This document shows, piece after piece, positions 27,868 to 36,557 of a DNA stretch of 64,000 nt. The DNA is from Rhodospirillales bacterium. GTDB taxonomy: Bacteria > Pseudomonadota > Alphaproteobacteria > Rhodospirillales > Casp-alpha2. The position numbers and the translations under genes are program-made. Each line of letters begins with the position of its first letter. The stretch's first letter is position 1. Location of the stretch: assembly GCA_017644185.1 (NCBI GenBank), contig JAEPMA010000004.1, forward strand, positions 186,001 to 250,000, given 5' to 3'. The notes under the pieces are model-generated. The model searched no databases. It was not told where the DNA came from and was given only the letters and a program-made list of their open reading frames with translations.

Positions 27868-27895
27868 TTTACGGACGCATCTAAAGGTCTATACT
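27868..27895 (+). promoter_or_regulatory. Candidate promoter for the riboswitch transcript
   Basis: TATACT at 27890-27895 with TTTACG 16 nt upstream. Transcription would start near 27901, at the 5' strand of the riboswitch closing stem. Confidence 0.45.
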
Positions 27896-27900
27896 TTTCC

Positions 27901-28032
27901 CGCCCATCCAAGTGCGGCTTGGGTTCCGCTGACGTCTATCAGGTCTGGACCGAGCGCCGTTATGAGCCGATCACGGCAGACACCCGAGGACTAAAAACCT
28001 AGAGGGGTTGGAGGGGCGTGCTGGCGCACGCC
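27901..28032 (+). ncRNA. ykkC-class riboswitch with terminator-type expression platform
   Basis: The segment carries the two sequence hallmarks of ykkC RNAs: GGGTTCCG at 27921-27928 and CTGGACCGAG at 27945-27954 (family consensus GGGUUCCG and CUGGUCCGAG). Further on come ACGG (27973) and GGACTAAAAACC followed by AGAG, like the third helix region. A closing stem pairs 27901-27911 with 28008-28018 (one A-G mismatch). Hairpin CTGA-CGTCTA-TCAG caps the first arm. A second hairpin, GGCGTGC-TGGC-GCACGCC at 28015-28032, shares bases 28015-28018 with the closing stem and is followed by TTT, so the two are mutually exclusive. Ligand binding would favour the closing stem and read-through. Whether the ligand is guanidine or a subtype-2 ligand (ppGpp, PRPP, nucleotide diphosphates) cannot be settled by eye. 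Confidence 0.75.
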
Positions 28033-28060
28033 TTTGAACCACTGACCCTCAGGGATCGTC

Positions 28061-28918
28061 ATGACCTTAACCGCATTCCTTCTCGTTCTCGCCGCAGCAT
28101 TCTGTCACGCGACATGGAACTTCTTCGTCAAACGTCTGAATGGCGGTGCCGAACTGGCGTGGCTGCTCGCCATCGTTTCCAGCGTCATATACATGCCGGT
28201 AACCTTGTACGTGATCGTCGTCGACAGACCGGCAATCGGGTGGCTCGAGATCGGGTTCATCGTCGGCAGCGCGGCAATCCATCTGGGTTACTTCCTGTTG
28301 CTGCAGGCTGGATATCGAAACGGCGATCTGTCTTTGGTCTACCCGACCGCCCGCGCCACGGGGCCTTTGCTCTCGGTAACTCTGGCCATCGTGCTCCTTG
28401 GCGAAAACGTCTCGCTTCAGCTTGCAATAGGCGCGGCCATTATCATCTTCGGCGTCGTCAGCCTGACAGGGGGATTCTCAAAACGCCCCGACAACTTCCG
28501 CACATCGCTAATGTTCGGGATTGGCTCCGGCACGTTTATTGGCTGCTACACGGTCTGGGACGCATACGCGGTTTCCACCGTGATGATTTCACCGCTGATC
28601 CTGGAGATCACGGGCATGGTCTGCCGGGCGGCAATGCTGACGCCTGTCGGCATCCGTCGGTTGGAGATCGTCAAGACGTTCTGGAAAGAACAAAAGCTGG
28701 GTATTCTGGTGATCGCTACGGTCAGTCCGCTCGCCTATCTGCTCGTCTTATACGCCATGACTTTCACGCCCGTGGTTTACGTCGCGCCGCTACGCGAGAG
28801 CAGCGTCTTACTGACCGTTCTGATGGGGAGCATCCTACTCAAGGAAGGCGACCTGAAACGCCGCCTCGGATGGGCGCTCGTCATCCTGATCGGCGTCACC
28901 CTTTTGGCGACGGGGTGA
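28061..28918 (+). CDS. EamA/DMT-superfamily transporter under riboswitch control
   Basis: 285 residues, ten predicted membrane segments, two EamA halves; the first contains FCHATWNFFVKRL and VYPTARATGPLLS, the second SPLAYLLVLYAMTFTPVVYVAPLRESSVLLTVLMGSILL with the end-of-domain ILIGVTLLATG. DMT exporters move amino acids, nucleosides, polyamines or cations. The ykkC-class riboswitch directly upstream points to guanidine-type waste export or to an amino-acid-linked role, depending on subtype. It ends one base before the convergent MFS gene. Confidence 0.88.
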   Translation: MTLTAFLLVLAAAFCHATWNFFVKRLNGGAELAWLLAIVSSVIYMPVTLYVIVVDRPAIGWLEIGFIVGSAAIHLGYFLLLQAGYRNGDLSLVYPTARATGPLLSVTLAIVLLGENVSLQLAIGAAIIIFGVVSLTGGFSKRPDNFRTSLMFGIGSGTFIGCYTVWDAYAVSTVMISPLILEITGMVCRAAMLTPVGIRRLEIVKTFWKEQKLGILVIATVSPLAYLLVLYAMTFTPVVYVAPLRESSVLLTVLMGSILLKEGDLKRRLGWALVILIGVTLLATG

Positions 28919-30142
28919 CTACTTCCGCCCGCCGGCGAGTTTCGCGCTGGCCGGGTCCCGGCGCAACATCCACATCGCGATGACACCTAACGCCGGGCCC
29001 ATGGCCAGCGGCGCCATCGCCCATCGCCATCCATAAACATCGGCAAATACCGGTAGCGCATGGATGGTGATCAGCGTGAGCGAGAAGCCGATGGACGTCT
29101 GCACGGTCAGCATGGTGCCGACATAGCGGGGGTCGGCGAGTTCGATCACACACGAAGAGAACTGCGCAGAATCGGTGACCACCGTCGAACCCCAGATCAA
29201 GCAGATCAGCACCATGAGCGCCGGCACGCCGCCGTAAAAGAAACCAACCGTCGCGGCGCACGTGCCGCTGATCGCCAACGCACCCATAGTGAGCGTGGTC
29301 CGCCCCATCCGGTCGGCAAAGACGCCACCCAGCATCGACCCGACGCCCCCTGACGCAATCACCAGGAACGTCGCCGCCCCCGCCCAGAAAACCGGGTTGC
29401 GCATGCCGCTCTCGGTAAAACTCGCAGCCAAATAGAATCCGATCCATCCCCACATGGCGTAGAGTTCCCACATGTGGCCGAGGTAACCGAAATTTGCGAG
29501 CCGAAGCGGTTTGTTCCGCCATGCCTCCAATATCGCATGCGGATTGAACGGTGCGGCCGGCGCTAGACCAGGCCCGGGCCGACACTGGAGGATCAACAGC
29601 GCCGACAGTCCTGCCGCCATCGACGCCGCGGTCAGTGTGAAACGCCAGTCCACCCCACCCGCGACGTTAAACAGGTGTGGCAGGGCGGAGCCCAGCGTCA
29701 ACGCACCAACGAGAAGACCGACCAGAAACCCAGTGTCGCCACGCGACCACGAGGACGCCAGCTTCATCCCAACGGGGTAGATGCCGGCCATACACATCCC
29801 GGTGATGAATCTGAACACAATTACGAGGAACGAACTCGGATCGATCCCGAGAATGGCGGCGTTCACCGCCGCTGCCACTAATGCGGAGATCGCAAAAAGA
29901 CGCGTCGGCTGCATGCGATCCGACAACGTCAGCAAAGCGCTCAATAGGGTTCCGACGACAAAACCGATCGAAACCGCACTTGTATATAGAGAGGCCTGCC
30001 CGTCGGAGATACCCGCTTCCAATTTCAATGCGGGGACAACGGCACTAGCGGAAAACCACAGCGACAAGGCCGAAACTTCCGCCAATGCCAGCAGCATTAA
30101 CGAACGTCGCTTTTCGGCATGGTCGAATTCATCGTCAGCCAT
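28919..30142 (-). CDS. MFS transporter
   Basis: 407 residues with about twelve hydrophobic segments. The MFS loop motif between segments 2 and 3 appears as [14 protein letters not shown], and the repeat in the second half as [15 protein letters not shown]- and C-termini are cytoplasmic and charged. The substrate is not evident; the sequence resembles the CynX/NimT-like and sugar-phosphate-like branches only weakly. It converges with the EamA gene with no spacer and diverges from rlmN. Confidence 0.87.
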   Translation of the reverse strand: MADDEFDHAEKRRSLMLLALAEVSALSLWFSASAVVPALKLEAGISDGQASLYTSAVSIGFVVGTLLSALLTLSDRMQPTRLFAISALVAAAVNAAILGIDPSSFLVIVFRFITGMCMAGIYPVGMKLASSWSRGDTGFLVGLLVGALTLGSALPHLFNVAGGVDWRFTLTAASMAAGLSALLILQCRPGPGLAPAAPFNPHAILEAWRNKPLRLANFGYLGHMWELYAMWGWIGFYLAASFTESGMRNPVFWAGAATFLVIASGGVGSMLGGVFADRMGRTTLTMGALAISGTCAATVGFFYGGVPALMVLICLIWGSTVVTDSAQFSSCVIELADPRYVGTMLTVQTSIGFSLTLITIHALPVFADVYGWRWAMAPLAMGPALGVIAMWMLRRDPASAKLAGGRK

Positions 30143-30234
30143 CGGATGGCTTTAGAGCAATTACGGGGACGCGCCAAGGCTGTGTCTTCTCCGCCCCCTT
30201 GGCGTCGGCGCGGATTAGGTGTAAACCCCGCGCC

Positions 30235-31341
30235 ATGATGAGCACGGATACCGACGAACGCATCGATCTGGTGGGGCTGACCCGCGAGGAACTCGTGGGG
30301 GAACTGGCGCGCCTGGGCGAAAAGCCGTTCCGCGCCAAGCAACTCTGGCACTGGATCTATCATCAAGGTGAAACCGATTTCGCCGAGATGACCACGTTGT
30401 CGAAGGACTTCCGCGCCAAGCTCGCGGAAACCCATAAAGTTTCCCGTCCGGGCGTCGCCACGGAACAGACTTCCATCGACGGCACCCGCAAGTGGTTGTT
30501 TCGGCTCGCCGACGGCAAGGAAGTAGAGACCGTGCACATTCCCGAGGAGGATCGGGGTGCGGTTTGCGTCTCAAGCCAGGTTGGGTGCACCCTCGCCTGC
30601 AAGTTCTGCCATACGGGCACCCAGCCGATGGTGCGCAACCTGACGCCAGGAGAGATCGTCGGACAATTCATGGCGGCACGAGACAGTTATGGTGAGTGGC
30701 CTTCGCCCAGCGACGGAAGCCGAAATCTCTCGAACATCGTGATGATGGGTATGGGCGAGCCCCTTTTTAATTATGAGAACGTTGCCAAGGCGCTGACCAT
30801 CGTGATGGATGGCGACGGCATTGCTTTGTCGAAGCGCCGCATTACGTTGTCGACGTCCGGGATCGTGCCCGAGATCGAGCGGTGCGGCGCTGAACTGGGC
30901 GTCAATCTCGCCATCAGCCTTCATGCGGTTCGTGACGACCTGCGTGACGAACTGGTCCCTATTAATAAAAAATGGCCGATCGCCGAGTTGCTGGATGCGT
31001 GCCGGCGCTATCCGACGTCTTCCAATGCGCGGCGCATCACGTTCGAGTACGTCATGCTGAAGGATGTCAACGATTCCGACGCGGATGCACATGAGCTCGT
31101 TCGGCTGCTAAAGGGTATTCCGGCCAAGATCAACCTGATCCCGTTCAATCCCTGGCCGGGCGCCGTTTATGAATGCTCGTCCAACAACCGCATTCACCGG
31201 TTCGCCGAAATCGTCAACGACGCGGGATATTCGTCGCCGGTCCGCACACCGCGCGGGCGTGACATCATGGCCGCGTGCGGCCAGCTGAAATCCGCGTCCG
31301 AACGGGCGCGAAAATTCTCCGAACGCGCGCAAACTGCTTGA
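30235..31341 (+). CDS. rlmN: 23S rRNA (A2503)/tRNA(A37) C2-methyltransferase
   Basis: A 368-residue radical-SAM enzyme. The 4Fe-4S motif is CTLACKFC within [18 protein letters not shown]; the SAM-binding [12 protein letters not shown] and the C-terminal catalytic cysteine in [10 protein letters not shown] are present, so both active-site cysteines are intact. The N-terminal HhH-like domain contains [20 protein letters not shown]. It methylates C2 of A2503 in 23S rRNA. Two adjacent ATGs open the gene; the first is used here. Confidence 0.97.
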   Translation: MMSTDTDERIDLVGLTREELVGELARLGEKPFRAKQLWHWIYHQGETDFAEMTTLSKDFRAKLAETHKVSRPGVATEQTSIDGTRKWLFRLADGKEVETVHIPEEDRGAVCVSSQVGCTLACKFCHTGTQPMVRNLTPGEIVGQFMAARDSYGEWPSPSDGSRNLSNIVMMGMGEPLFNYENVAKALTIVMDGDGIALSKRRITLSTSGIVPEIERCGAELGVNLAISLHAVRDDLRDELVPINKKWPIAELLDACRRYPTSSNARRITFEYVMLKDVNDSDADAHELVRLLKGIPAKINLIPFNPWPGAVYECSSNNRIHRFAEIVNDAGYSSPVRTPRGRDIMAACGQLKSASERARKFSERAQTA

Positions 31342-31404
31342 GCTGCACTTTTTGGTACTGAATTTGCTTCTCTTCCCCTGACGACCAGAGGAGGAGCAAC
31401 CGTC

Positions 31405-31884
31405 ATGTTCGACAAAACTCAACCCGCCGCGGCGCACGCCGCTCAGTTTCCGGATGCGATGCCCGGCAAAACCAATAAACCGGAGTTGGACAAGGAACCG
31501 GCGTGGAAGAGCGCGTTCAGACAGACCCTGGAGGAAATCCGGGACAAGGGCTTCAGCGCGTACGCGGAAGAAATCAACGAGAAGAAGCTCGAAGAGCTTC
31601 GCGAAAAAATCCTTGCGGCAATGGGACTTAGCGAGGAAGACCTTGAAAACATGGGACCCGAGCAACGCGGCAAGATCGAGAAGATGATCGCTCTCGAAAT
31701 TCAAAAGCGGCTTGCCGCCGAGGATGCTTTAGAGGGTGGCAAAAACGGCATCGATGCGGCGGCGGACGGGCTAGCCGAACAGGTTAGGTCTGCACCGAAC
31801 GGCCTTGGGGCCGGGGTCCTTTTGATGCAGGCGGTCGATCCTCAACCGGGGCAGAAGACCGACAAAGACGAGACGACTGGGTAA
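31405..31884 (+). CDS. Helical hypothetical protein with a GLSxxDLxxMGxEQR motif
   Basis: 159 residues, soluble and charged. A central helical stretch, AYAEEINEKKLEELREKIL, leads into MGLSEEDLENMGPEQRGKI at about 73-91. The C-terminal third is Gly/Ala-rich. The motif recurs in the 84-residue protein two genes downstream (G53 to I74 there). AGGAGGAG precedes the ATG. I do not recognise either family. A DUF427 gene lies between the two related genes. Confidence 0.7.
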   Translation: MFDKTQPAAAHAAQFPDAMPGKTNKPELDKEPAWKSAFRQTLEEIRDKGFSAYAEEINEKKLEELREKILAAMGLSEEDLENMGPEQRGKIEKMIALEIQKRLAAEDALEGGKNGIDAAADGLAEQVRSAPNGLGAGVLLMQAVDPQPGQKTDKDETTG

Positions 31885-31988
31885 TTCCTGCCGCTTGCCC
31901 GGCATAAAAGAACACGGATTCTTTGCGAAATCGGGGAATCCGGCGTATGTCTATGGGTGGTGTTGTTTCAGAATGACGTAGGCGGGAC

Positions 31989-32345
31989 TTGAACTTTCAA
32001 CCTTCCCCTTCCGACGCAATTAGCGTGTCCTTCAGCCGTGAACCGGTGACGGTGCGTCTTGGAGATACCGTATTGGTGGAAAGCGATGCCGCGGTCATCC
32101 TGCATGAACCGGGATATCCTGACCGGTACTATTTCCCTCGCCTCGATGTGAAGATGAATTTCCTCAAACCGTCAGACAAATCGACCGTTTGTCCCCACAA
32201 GGGAAAGGCGGAATACTTCGATATTGAGATTAAGGGCAGCCACCGAAGCAACCTCGCATGGTCCTATCCGGCAGCGAAGCTGAATGTTGCGGAAATCAGC
32301 GGGTACATCGCGTTTTACGATGACCCCGAGATCAGCATTTCCTGA
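31989..32345 (+). CDS. DUF427 protein
   Basis: 118 residues from a TTG start. The DUF427 core is plain: VTVRLGDTVLVESDAAVILHE, YYFPRLDVKMNFL, STVCPHKGKAEYFDIEI, LAWSYPAAKLNVAEISGYIAFY and the final DPEI. The domain forms a small beta-tent fold; function is unknown, though the strictly conserved CPxKG.A.Y motif suggests a ligand or catalytic site. No ATG is available at the family N-terminus, so the TTG is favoured over a GTG at 32025. Confidence 0.85.
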   Translation: MNFQPSPSDAISVSFSREPVTVRLGDTVLVESDAAVILHEPGYPDRYYFPRLDVKMNFLKPSDKSTVCPHKGKAEYFDIEIKGSHRSNLAWSYPAAKLNVAEISGYIAFYDDPEISIS

Positions 32346-32422
32346 ATTTTCCCCTTAAGCTTTTCTAAAGGACATGACGTGTCCAATGGTTTCATCGTTC
32401 ACGCGAAGGGGAACCGACACCG
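32346..32422 (+). repeat. Short intergenic spacer with an inverted repeat
   Basis: GGACA-TGACG-TGTCC, a small hairpin with no T-run, lies about 50 nt before the next gene. It could be an operator or an RNA structure. Confidence 0.3.
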
Positions 32423-32677
32423 ATGCTCCTGGATCCGACGACTTTCGAAATGCTGGCCGAACGTTTAAGCGGTGACTCGGATGCGGTGAAGGCCGCCACG
32501 ACGGGGATGCCGCGGCTTCCCGATGACGATACGATGCAGCCGATCCCGCCGGAACGAACCCAGGTCTTGCTGTCTTTTGGATTGACGGACCGCGATCTCG
32601 ATTTCATGGGCGACGAACAACGCGCCCTTGTCGATGAGGTTATCGACCGGGTTCTTGCCTTTCAGTCTCTCGCCTGA
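32423..32677 (+). CDS. Small hypothetical protein sharing a motif with the 31405-31884 product
   Basis: 84 residues. The C-terminal half reads TQVLLSFGLTDRDLDFMGDE then QRALVDEVIDRVLAFQ. Aligned with the 159-residue protein upstream, 10 of 22 positions are identical (G-L, D-L, M-G, E-Q-R and I among them) and most others conservative. The N-terminal part differs. GAAGGGGAACCGACACCG precedes the ATG. Probably a helical protein-interaction element; function unknown. Confidence 0.68.
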   Translation: MLLDPTTFEMLAERLSGDSDAVKAATTGMPRLPDDDTMQPIPPERTQVLLSFGLTDRDLDFMGDEQRALVDEVIDRVLAFQSLA

Positions 32678-32767
32678 TCAGCCGACACCCCGATCCCGCT
32701 TTACGAAGCGTGACGGATCAATATACTGCGCCCGCTTTTCCAACATCGGACCCGAGAGCGCACGCGC

Positions 32768-33973
32768 ATGTCTAATGAAGTCAAGAAAGTCGTCCTCGCC
32801 TATTCCGGCGGCCTCGACACCTCCGTCATTCTGAAATGGCTCAAGGATACCTACAACTGCGAGGTCGTGACCTTCACCGCCGACCTTGGACAGGGCGAGG
32901 AAGTCGAGCCGGCGCGCAAAAAAGCCGAGATGCTTGGCATCAAGGAAATCTACATCGAGGATCTAAGGGAAGAGTTCGTACGGGATTACGTGTTTCCGAT
33001 GTTCCGTTCAGGCGCGATCTACGAAGGGACGTACCTCCTCGGCACCTCCATCGCGCGCCCGTTGATCGCCAAACGCCAGATCGAGATTGCACGTGAAACC
33101 GGCGCCGACGCCGTTTCCCACGGCGCGACGGGCAAGGGGAACGATCAGGTTCGCTTCGAGCTCGGTTATTATGCGCTGGAACCCAATATCAAGATTATCG
33201 CGCCTTGGCGCGAATGGGATTTGACCAGCCGCACCAAGCTGATCGAATACGCGGAAAAGAACCAGATCCCGGTCCCCAAGGACAAACGCGGCGAGGCCCC
33301 GTTCAGCCAGGACGCCAACCTTCTCCATATCTCGTCGGAAGGTAAGATTCTCGAAGACCCCTGGGTGGAACCGGACTATGACCTGATCCTGTCACGTATG
33401 GTGACCCCAATGGCGGCACCTGACACCCCGGAAGAGATCACGATCGATTTCGAGAAGGGTGACCCGGTTGCGATCAACGGTGAGAAGATGAGCCCCGCGA
33501 CATTGCTGGCCAAGCTCAACGAACTGGGCGGGCGGAACGGCGTCGGTTGCATCGACATCGTCGAGAATCGCTTCATCGGTATGAAATCCCGGGGTGTCTA
33601 CGAAACGCCGGGGGGCACGGTCCTGTTCCATGCACATCGCGCGATGGAGAGTATCACCCTCGAAAAAGGCGCCATGCACACCAAGGACGAGCTGATGCCG
33701 CGTTACGCCGAATTGCTGTATAATGGGTTTTGGTTCGCGCCGGAACGGGAGATGCTGCAGGCCGCCATCGACAAGGCATCCGAACGCGTTACCGGGACCG
33801 TGCGCCTGAAGCTCTATAAAGGCAATGTGATCGTGACCGGCCGCAAGTCGCCGCATTCGCTATACGACGAAGCGATGGTGACATTCGAAGAGGACGATGT
33901 CTACGATCAGCGCGATGCGGCGGGCTTTATCCGCCTTAACGCCTTGCGGTTGCGCCTGCTCGGCAGAAAGTAA
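32768..33973 (+). CDS. argG: Argininosuccinate synthase
   Basis: 401 residues, normal for the short form of ArgG, which joins citrulline and aspartate with ATP in arginine synthesis. The ATP-binding loop [15 protein letters not shown] opens the protein; [15 protein letters not shown] and the binding segment around EFVRDYVFP and [12 protein letters not shown] follow. No arginine repressor site was seen in the 90 nt upstream. No other arg gene is adjacent. Confidence 0.97.
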   Translation: MSNEVKKVVLAYSGGLDTSVILKWLKDTYNCEVVTFTADLGQGEEVEPARKKAEMLGIKEIYIEDLREEFVRDYVFPMFRSGAIYEGTYLLGTSIARPLIAKRQIEIARETGADAVSHGATGKGNDQVRFELGYYALEPNIKIIAPWREWDLTSRTKLIEYAEKNQIPVPKDKRGEAPFSQDANLLHISSEGKILEDPWVEPDYDLILSRMVTPMAAPDTPEEITIDFEKGDPVAINGEKMSPATLLAKLNELGGRNGVGCIDIVENRFIGMKSRGVYETPGGTVLFHAHRAMESITLEKGAMHTKDELMPRYAELLYNGFWFAPEREMLQAAIDKASERVTGTVRLKLYKGNVIVTGRKSPHSLYDEAMVTFEEDDVYDQRDAAGFIRLNALRLRLLGRK

Positions 33974-34068
33974 CCCTTTTCGGGCTGTTTCATCCGGATT
34001 AGTCATCCAAACAGCAGGAAACACGGCACCGCCAGCGATATGAGTTGACCGTTGAACCTAATTTTTGC

Positions 34069-34085
34069 ATGGTTATGTTAACCAT
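34069..34085 (+). repeat. Perfect inverted repeat in the promoter of a small membrane protein gene
   Basis: ATGGTTA-TGT-TAACCAT lies 20 nt before the start codon. The size and position fit an operator for a dimeric regulator; no T-run follows. Confidence 0.4.
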
Positions 34086-34105
34086 ATAAAGAAGGGGGCG
34101 CGGAA

Positions 34106-34315
34106 ATGGCTGCTCTGAAAGTTGTGCTCTATTTTCTGTCGGGGTTCTGTGTCATCGCAGGCGCAATCTGCGTCGGGATTTTCTTCCATAACGGCTCGAT
34201 ACAAGCCCTCGGCAGCGGGGCGATGCTTGGATGCATCGGTGTCGCCGGCCTTCTTCTCTCGATCTTTTTCGATCCGATCGTGCGCGCTTTCAAGGATGAG
34301 CGCGCCCGCAGCTAG
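34106..34315 (+). CDS. Small two-span membrane protein
   Basis: 69 residues with hydrophobic segments at about 5-25 and 36-56, a positively charged C-terminus (FKDERARS), and small residues along both helices. Family not recognised. GAAGGGGGCG lies before the ATG and a palindrome sits just upstream. Its TAG overlaps the stop of the convergent ATPase gene. Confidence 0.62.
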   Translation: MAALKVVLYFLSGFCVIAGAICVGIFFHNGSIQALGSGAMLGCIGVAGLLLSIFFDPIVRAFKDERARS

Positions 34316-35748
34316 TCGTGAAACGACCGTAGCGTCGGATCCCGCTCAATCCAGTAGGTATATAGCGCTACCGGCGCCAGCGTCAGTTCGACGCCTTTCA
34401 TCGTTGCGTTGCGTGCGACGCTGCCGGTCAGCACGTAGGTCGTCGCCGCCGGATTGTTCTCACGCACGAAATTGACCATTTGGTCCGGGCGCGTATCGGT
34501 CCGCACATACGCATTCGCCCAATCCAGATCATAGACATGGTCCGGCTTGCCAGTCTTCGGATGGAGGGTCAGCAAATCGACCGAGCCGCCGCGCCAACTT
34601 GCGTAGTAAAGGTTCTCGATCGCCGCCGAGCCGAGCCACTGGGAAACCAGCGCCGTTTCCGCCAAACGCTGGAAGAACTGGTCGGAAGGCGGGACCGGCG
34701 CGAATAGCGCGGCATAAAGAGACGGGCTGGTGAGATAGACCTTGAAGAACACCTGGCGCTGAAAAGTCTTGGCGTCCCGGTCGACCCTATTTATCCGTCG
34801 GATCAGAAACGCCTGTTCCAGGTAGTCCAGATATTTCCGAAGCGTATTCTTGGCGATCCCGGTCGCTTTCGCCAGGTCGTCCATTGACACCTCGCGAGCC
34901 GTGTTGAACGCGAGCAGTCCGAACAACCGGTTCAGTTCCTGCGGATCGTTGACGCCCGCCAGCGATGCGAGATCCTTGTGCAGCACCCGGTCGGCGACCC
35001 CATCTCTGATGAACGCCGGGGCGGGGACCCCGTCCTTGCCGCTCAGGATGCCTTCCAAAAACCCGCCGAAATTGACATATCTGTGGAACTCCTGATTGAG
35101 CGCCGGCAACCCGTTCGGTGCCAGCGTCATGGCCCCGCCATGACCGTCGCTGCCATGCCCCCCGAACAGTTTTTCCTCGGTCCCCCGGAAGCGCAGGAAT
35201 TCGAGGAATGTCAAAGGCGGCAGGACGAACACTTCCATCTTACCGTCCATGACACTCGTGCCGCTGACGATGGATGGTGCCGCCGATGAGACCGCGCCAA
35301 CGATCTTGGCGCGCGGGCGCATTTCCGACAGCCGCAATAATTGCTTTTCCCAATCCCGGGCGTACTGGACCTCATCAAAGAAGACATAAATCTCTGCATC
35401 GGGTCCATGCCGATATCGGCGGCAGAACATCTCGAACAGGATCGCGAGATCGGCCGCCGTGTAGCTCGGCGTGGTCAGGGAGCAATAAAGGATATTGGTC
35501 GATTTGACGCCTTGTTCGACGAGTTGCGCCACCATTTGGCGCATCATCACCGTCTTGCCCGCACGGAGAGGGCCGGCCAGGACGTTCACCCGGCCTGTTC
35601 CGGACATCATGACCCGGTCGTAGAACGCCGGAAAGAACGCGCGTTTCGGCGGATTCTTGAAAGCGACACGGGTTGAGTCCTTGAACTCCCACCAGGGATT
35701 ATCAAAGGCAAGCCGATGAAAAAGGTCGTTGTCGGTGATGGTATGCAT
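34312..35748 (-). CDS. AAA+ ATPase with C-terminal DUF4143 domain
   Basis: 478 residues. Walker A GPLRAGKTVMMRQ and Walker B IYVFFDEVQYARDW with a sensor-like AVSSAAPSIVSGTSVMDGK lie in the first half. A winged-helix region with DDLAKATGIAKNTLRKYLDYLEQAFLIRRI links to the DUF4143 part, which has ASWRGGSVDLL, reminiscent of a nuclease-like core. Such proteins are widespread, often horizontally moved, and unassigned; some accompany stress or defence loci. This copy stands alone. The 159 nt upstream are more AT-rich than the surroundings. Confidence 0.85.
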   Translation of the reverse strand: MHTITDNDLFHRLAFDNPWWEFKDSTRVAFKNPPKRAFFPAFYDRVMMSGTGRVNVLAGPLRAGKTVMMRQMVAQLVEQGVKSTNILYCSLTTPSYTAADLAILFEMFCRRYRHGPDAEIYVFFDEVQYARDWEKQLLRLSEMRPRAKIVGAVSSAAPSIVSGTSVMDGKMEVFVLPPLTFLEFLRFRGTEEKLFGGHGSDGHGGAMTLAPNGLPALNQEFHRYVNFGGFLEGILSGKDGVPAPAFIRDGVADRVLHKDLASLAGVNDPQELNRLFGLLAFNTAREVSMDDLAKATGIAKNTLRKYLDYLEQAFLIRRINRVDRDAKTFQRQVFFKVYLTSPSLYAALFAPVPPSDQFFQRLAETALVSQWLGSAAIENLYYASWRGGSVDLLTLHPKTGKPDHVYDLDWANAYVRTDTRPDQMVNFVRENNPAATTYVLTGSVARNATMKGVELTLAPVALYTYWIERDPTLRSFHD

Positions 35749-35907
35749 GGGTCCCCGTTTTCATACCTGCCGACGGCTACACTCTGAGCCCGCGTTGGTC
35801 CGGGACCCCTGTCACGCAAAGATGCTCAATTACGTGATCTTATTATATTAGATCGAAGAATTGACCTTATTATACGAGCCTGTCAAGTGCTTATCACTTA
35901 AGGGTTT

Positions 35908-36507
35908 TCACGCAATTAGCTGATGAACCATCCGGCGTAGCTCCGGGACCAAATCCGCCTCGAACCAGGGATTCTTGCGCGCCCATCCGGTCGTTCTCCA
36001 GCTCGGATGGGGTGTCGGGATAATGGCCGGTGCATATTCGCGCCACGCCCGCACCGTTTCGGTCATGGTCCGCCTGCGTGCGTCCCTAAGACAGAACGCT
36101 TGCGCATGCATACCGACCAACAAGGTCAATTCGACGCTCTTAAGATGGCTGCGCAACGGCGCATGCCAGGTTGGGGCGCATTCCGGACGGGGCGGCAAGT
36201 CGCCCCCTTTCGGATCACGGCCAGGATAACAGAAGCCCGTTGGCATGATGGCGATCTTCGACGTGTCATAGAAAGCTTCCCTGTCCAACGCCAACCACTC
36301 TCTTAACCGGTCGCCGGACGGATCGTTCCAGGGAATGCCGGTTTCGTGAACCTTGGTTCCAGGTGCCTGGCCGATAACCAGGATACGTGCCGTAGTGCTG
36401 ATTCTGACGACAGGACGGGGCCCAAGCGGCAGGTGGTCCTTGCAAATCTCACAAGCCCGTACCCGGGCAAGCAACCCCTCCAAACTTTCCCGCTCTTGTG
36501 CCATCAT
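35908..36507 (-). CDS. Uracil-DNA glycosylase superfamily protein
   Basis: 199 residues with the UDG-fold motif I GQAPGTKVHETGIPWNDPSG, the linking ACEICKDHLPLG N-terminus and motif III TPHPSWRTTGWARKNPWFEA. The N-terminal CxxC does not match the full four-cysteine set of family 4 or 5 UDGs, so no iron-sulfur cluster is assured. The PGTKVHETG and NPWFE features place it in a proteobacterial subfamily whose DNA substrate is unproven. Two adjacent ATGs open the gene. It is divergent from the Bax-like gene. Confidence 0.8.
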   Translation of the reverse strand: MMAQERESLEGLLARVRACEICKDHLPLGPRPVVRISTTARILVIGQAPGTKVHETGIPWNDPSGDRLREWLALDREAFYDTSKIAIMPTGFCYPGRDPKGGDLPPRPECAPTWHAPLRSHLKSVELTLLVGMHAQAFCLRDARRRTMTETVRAWREYAPAIIPTPHPSWRTTGWARKNPWFEADLVPELRRMVHQLIA

Positions 36508-36557
36508 AATCTCTTACCACATGTAGGATGGTGAGAGTTCCCGCAATTTGAGGGGAA

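Noticed and set aside
27868-28032. Region after folD as 6S RNA
   Set aside because: A closing stem and promoter suggested 6S RNA, but the conserved blocks match ykkC RNA and the 3' hairpin competes with the closing stem.
28018-28983. Plus-strand frame overlapping the EamA gene in another phase
   Set aside because: Arg/His-rich shadow. The 28061-28918 frame encodes the membrane protein.
34312-35748. DUF4143 ATPase as a phage-defence or toxin system
   Set aside because: No partner effector, nuclease gene or mobile-element remains beside it; a lone copy does not support a system.
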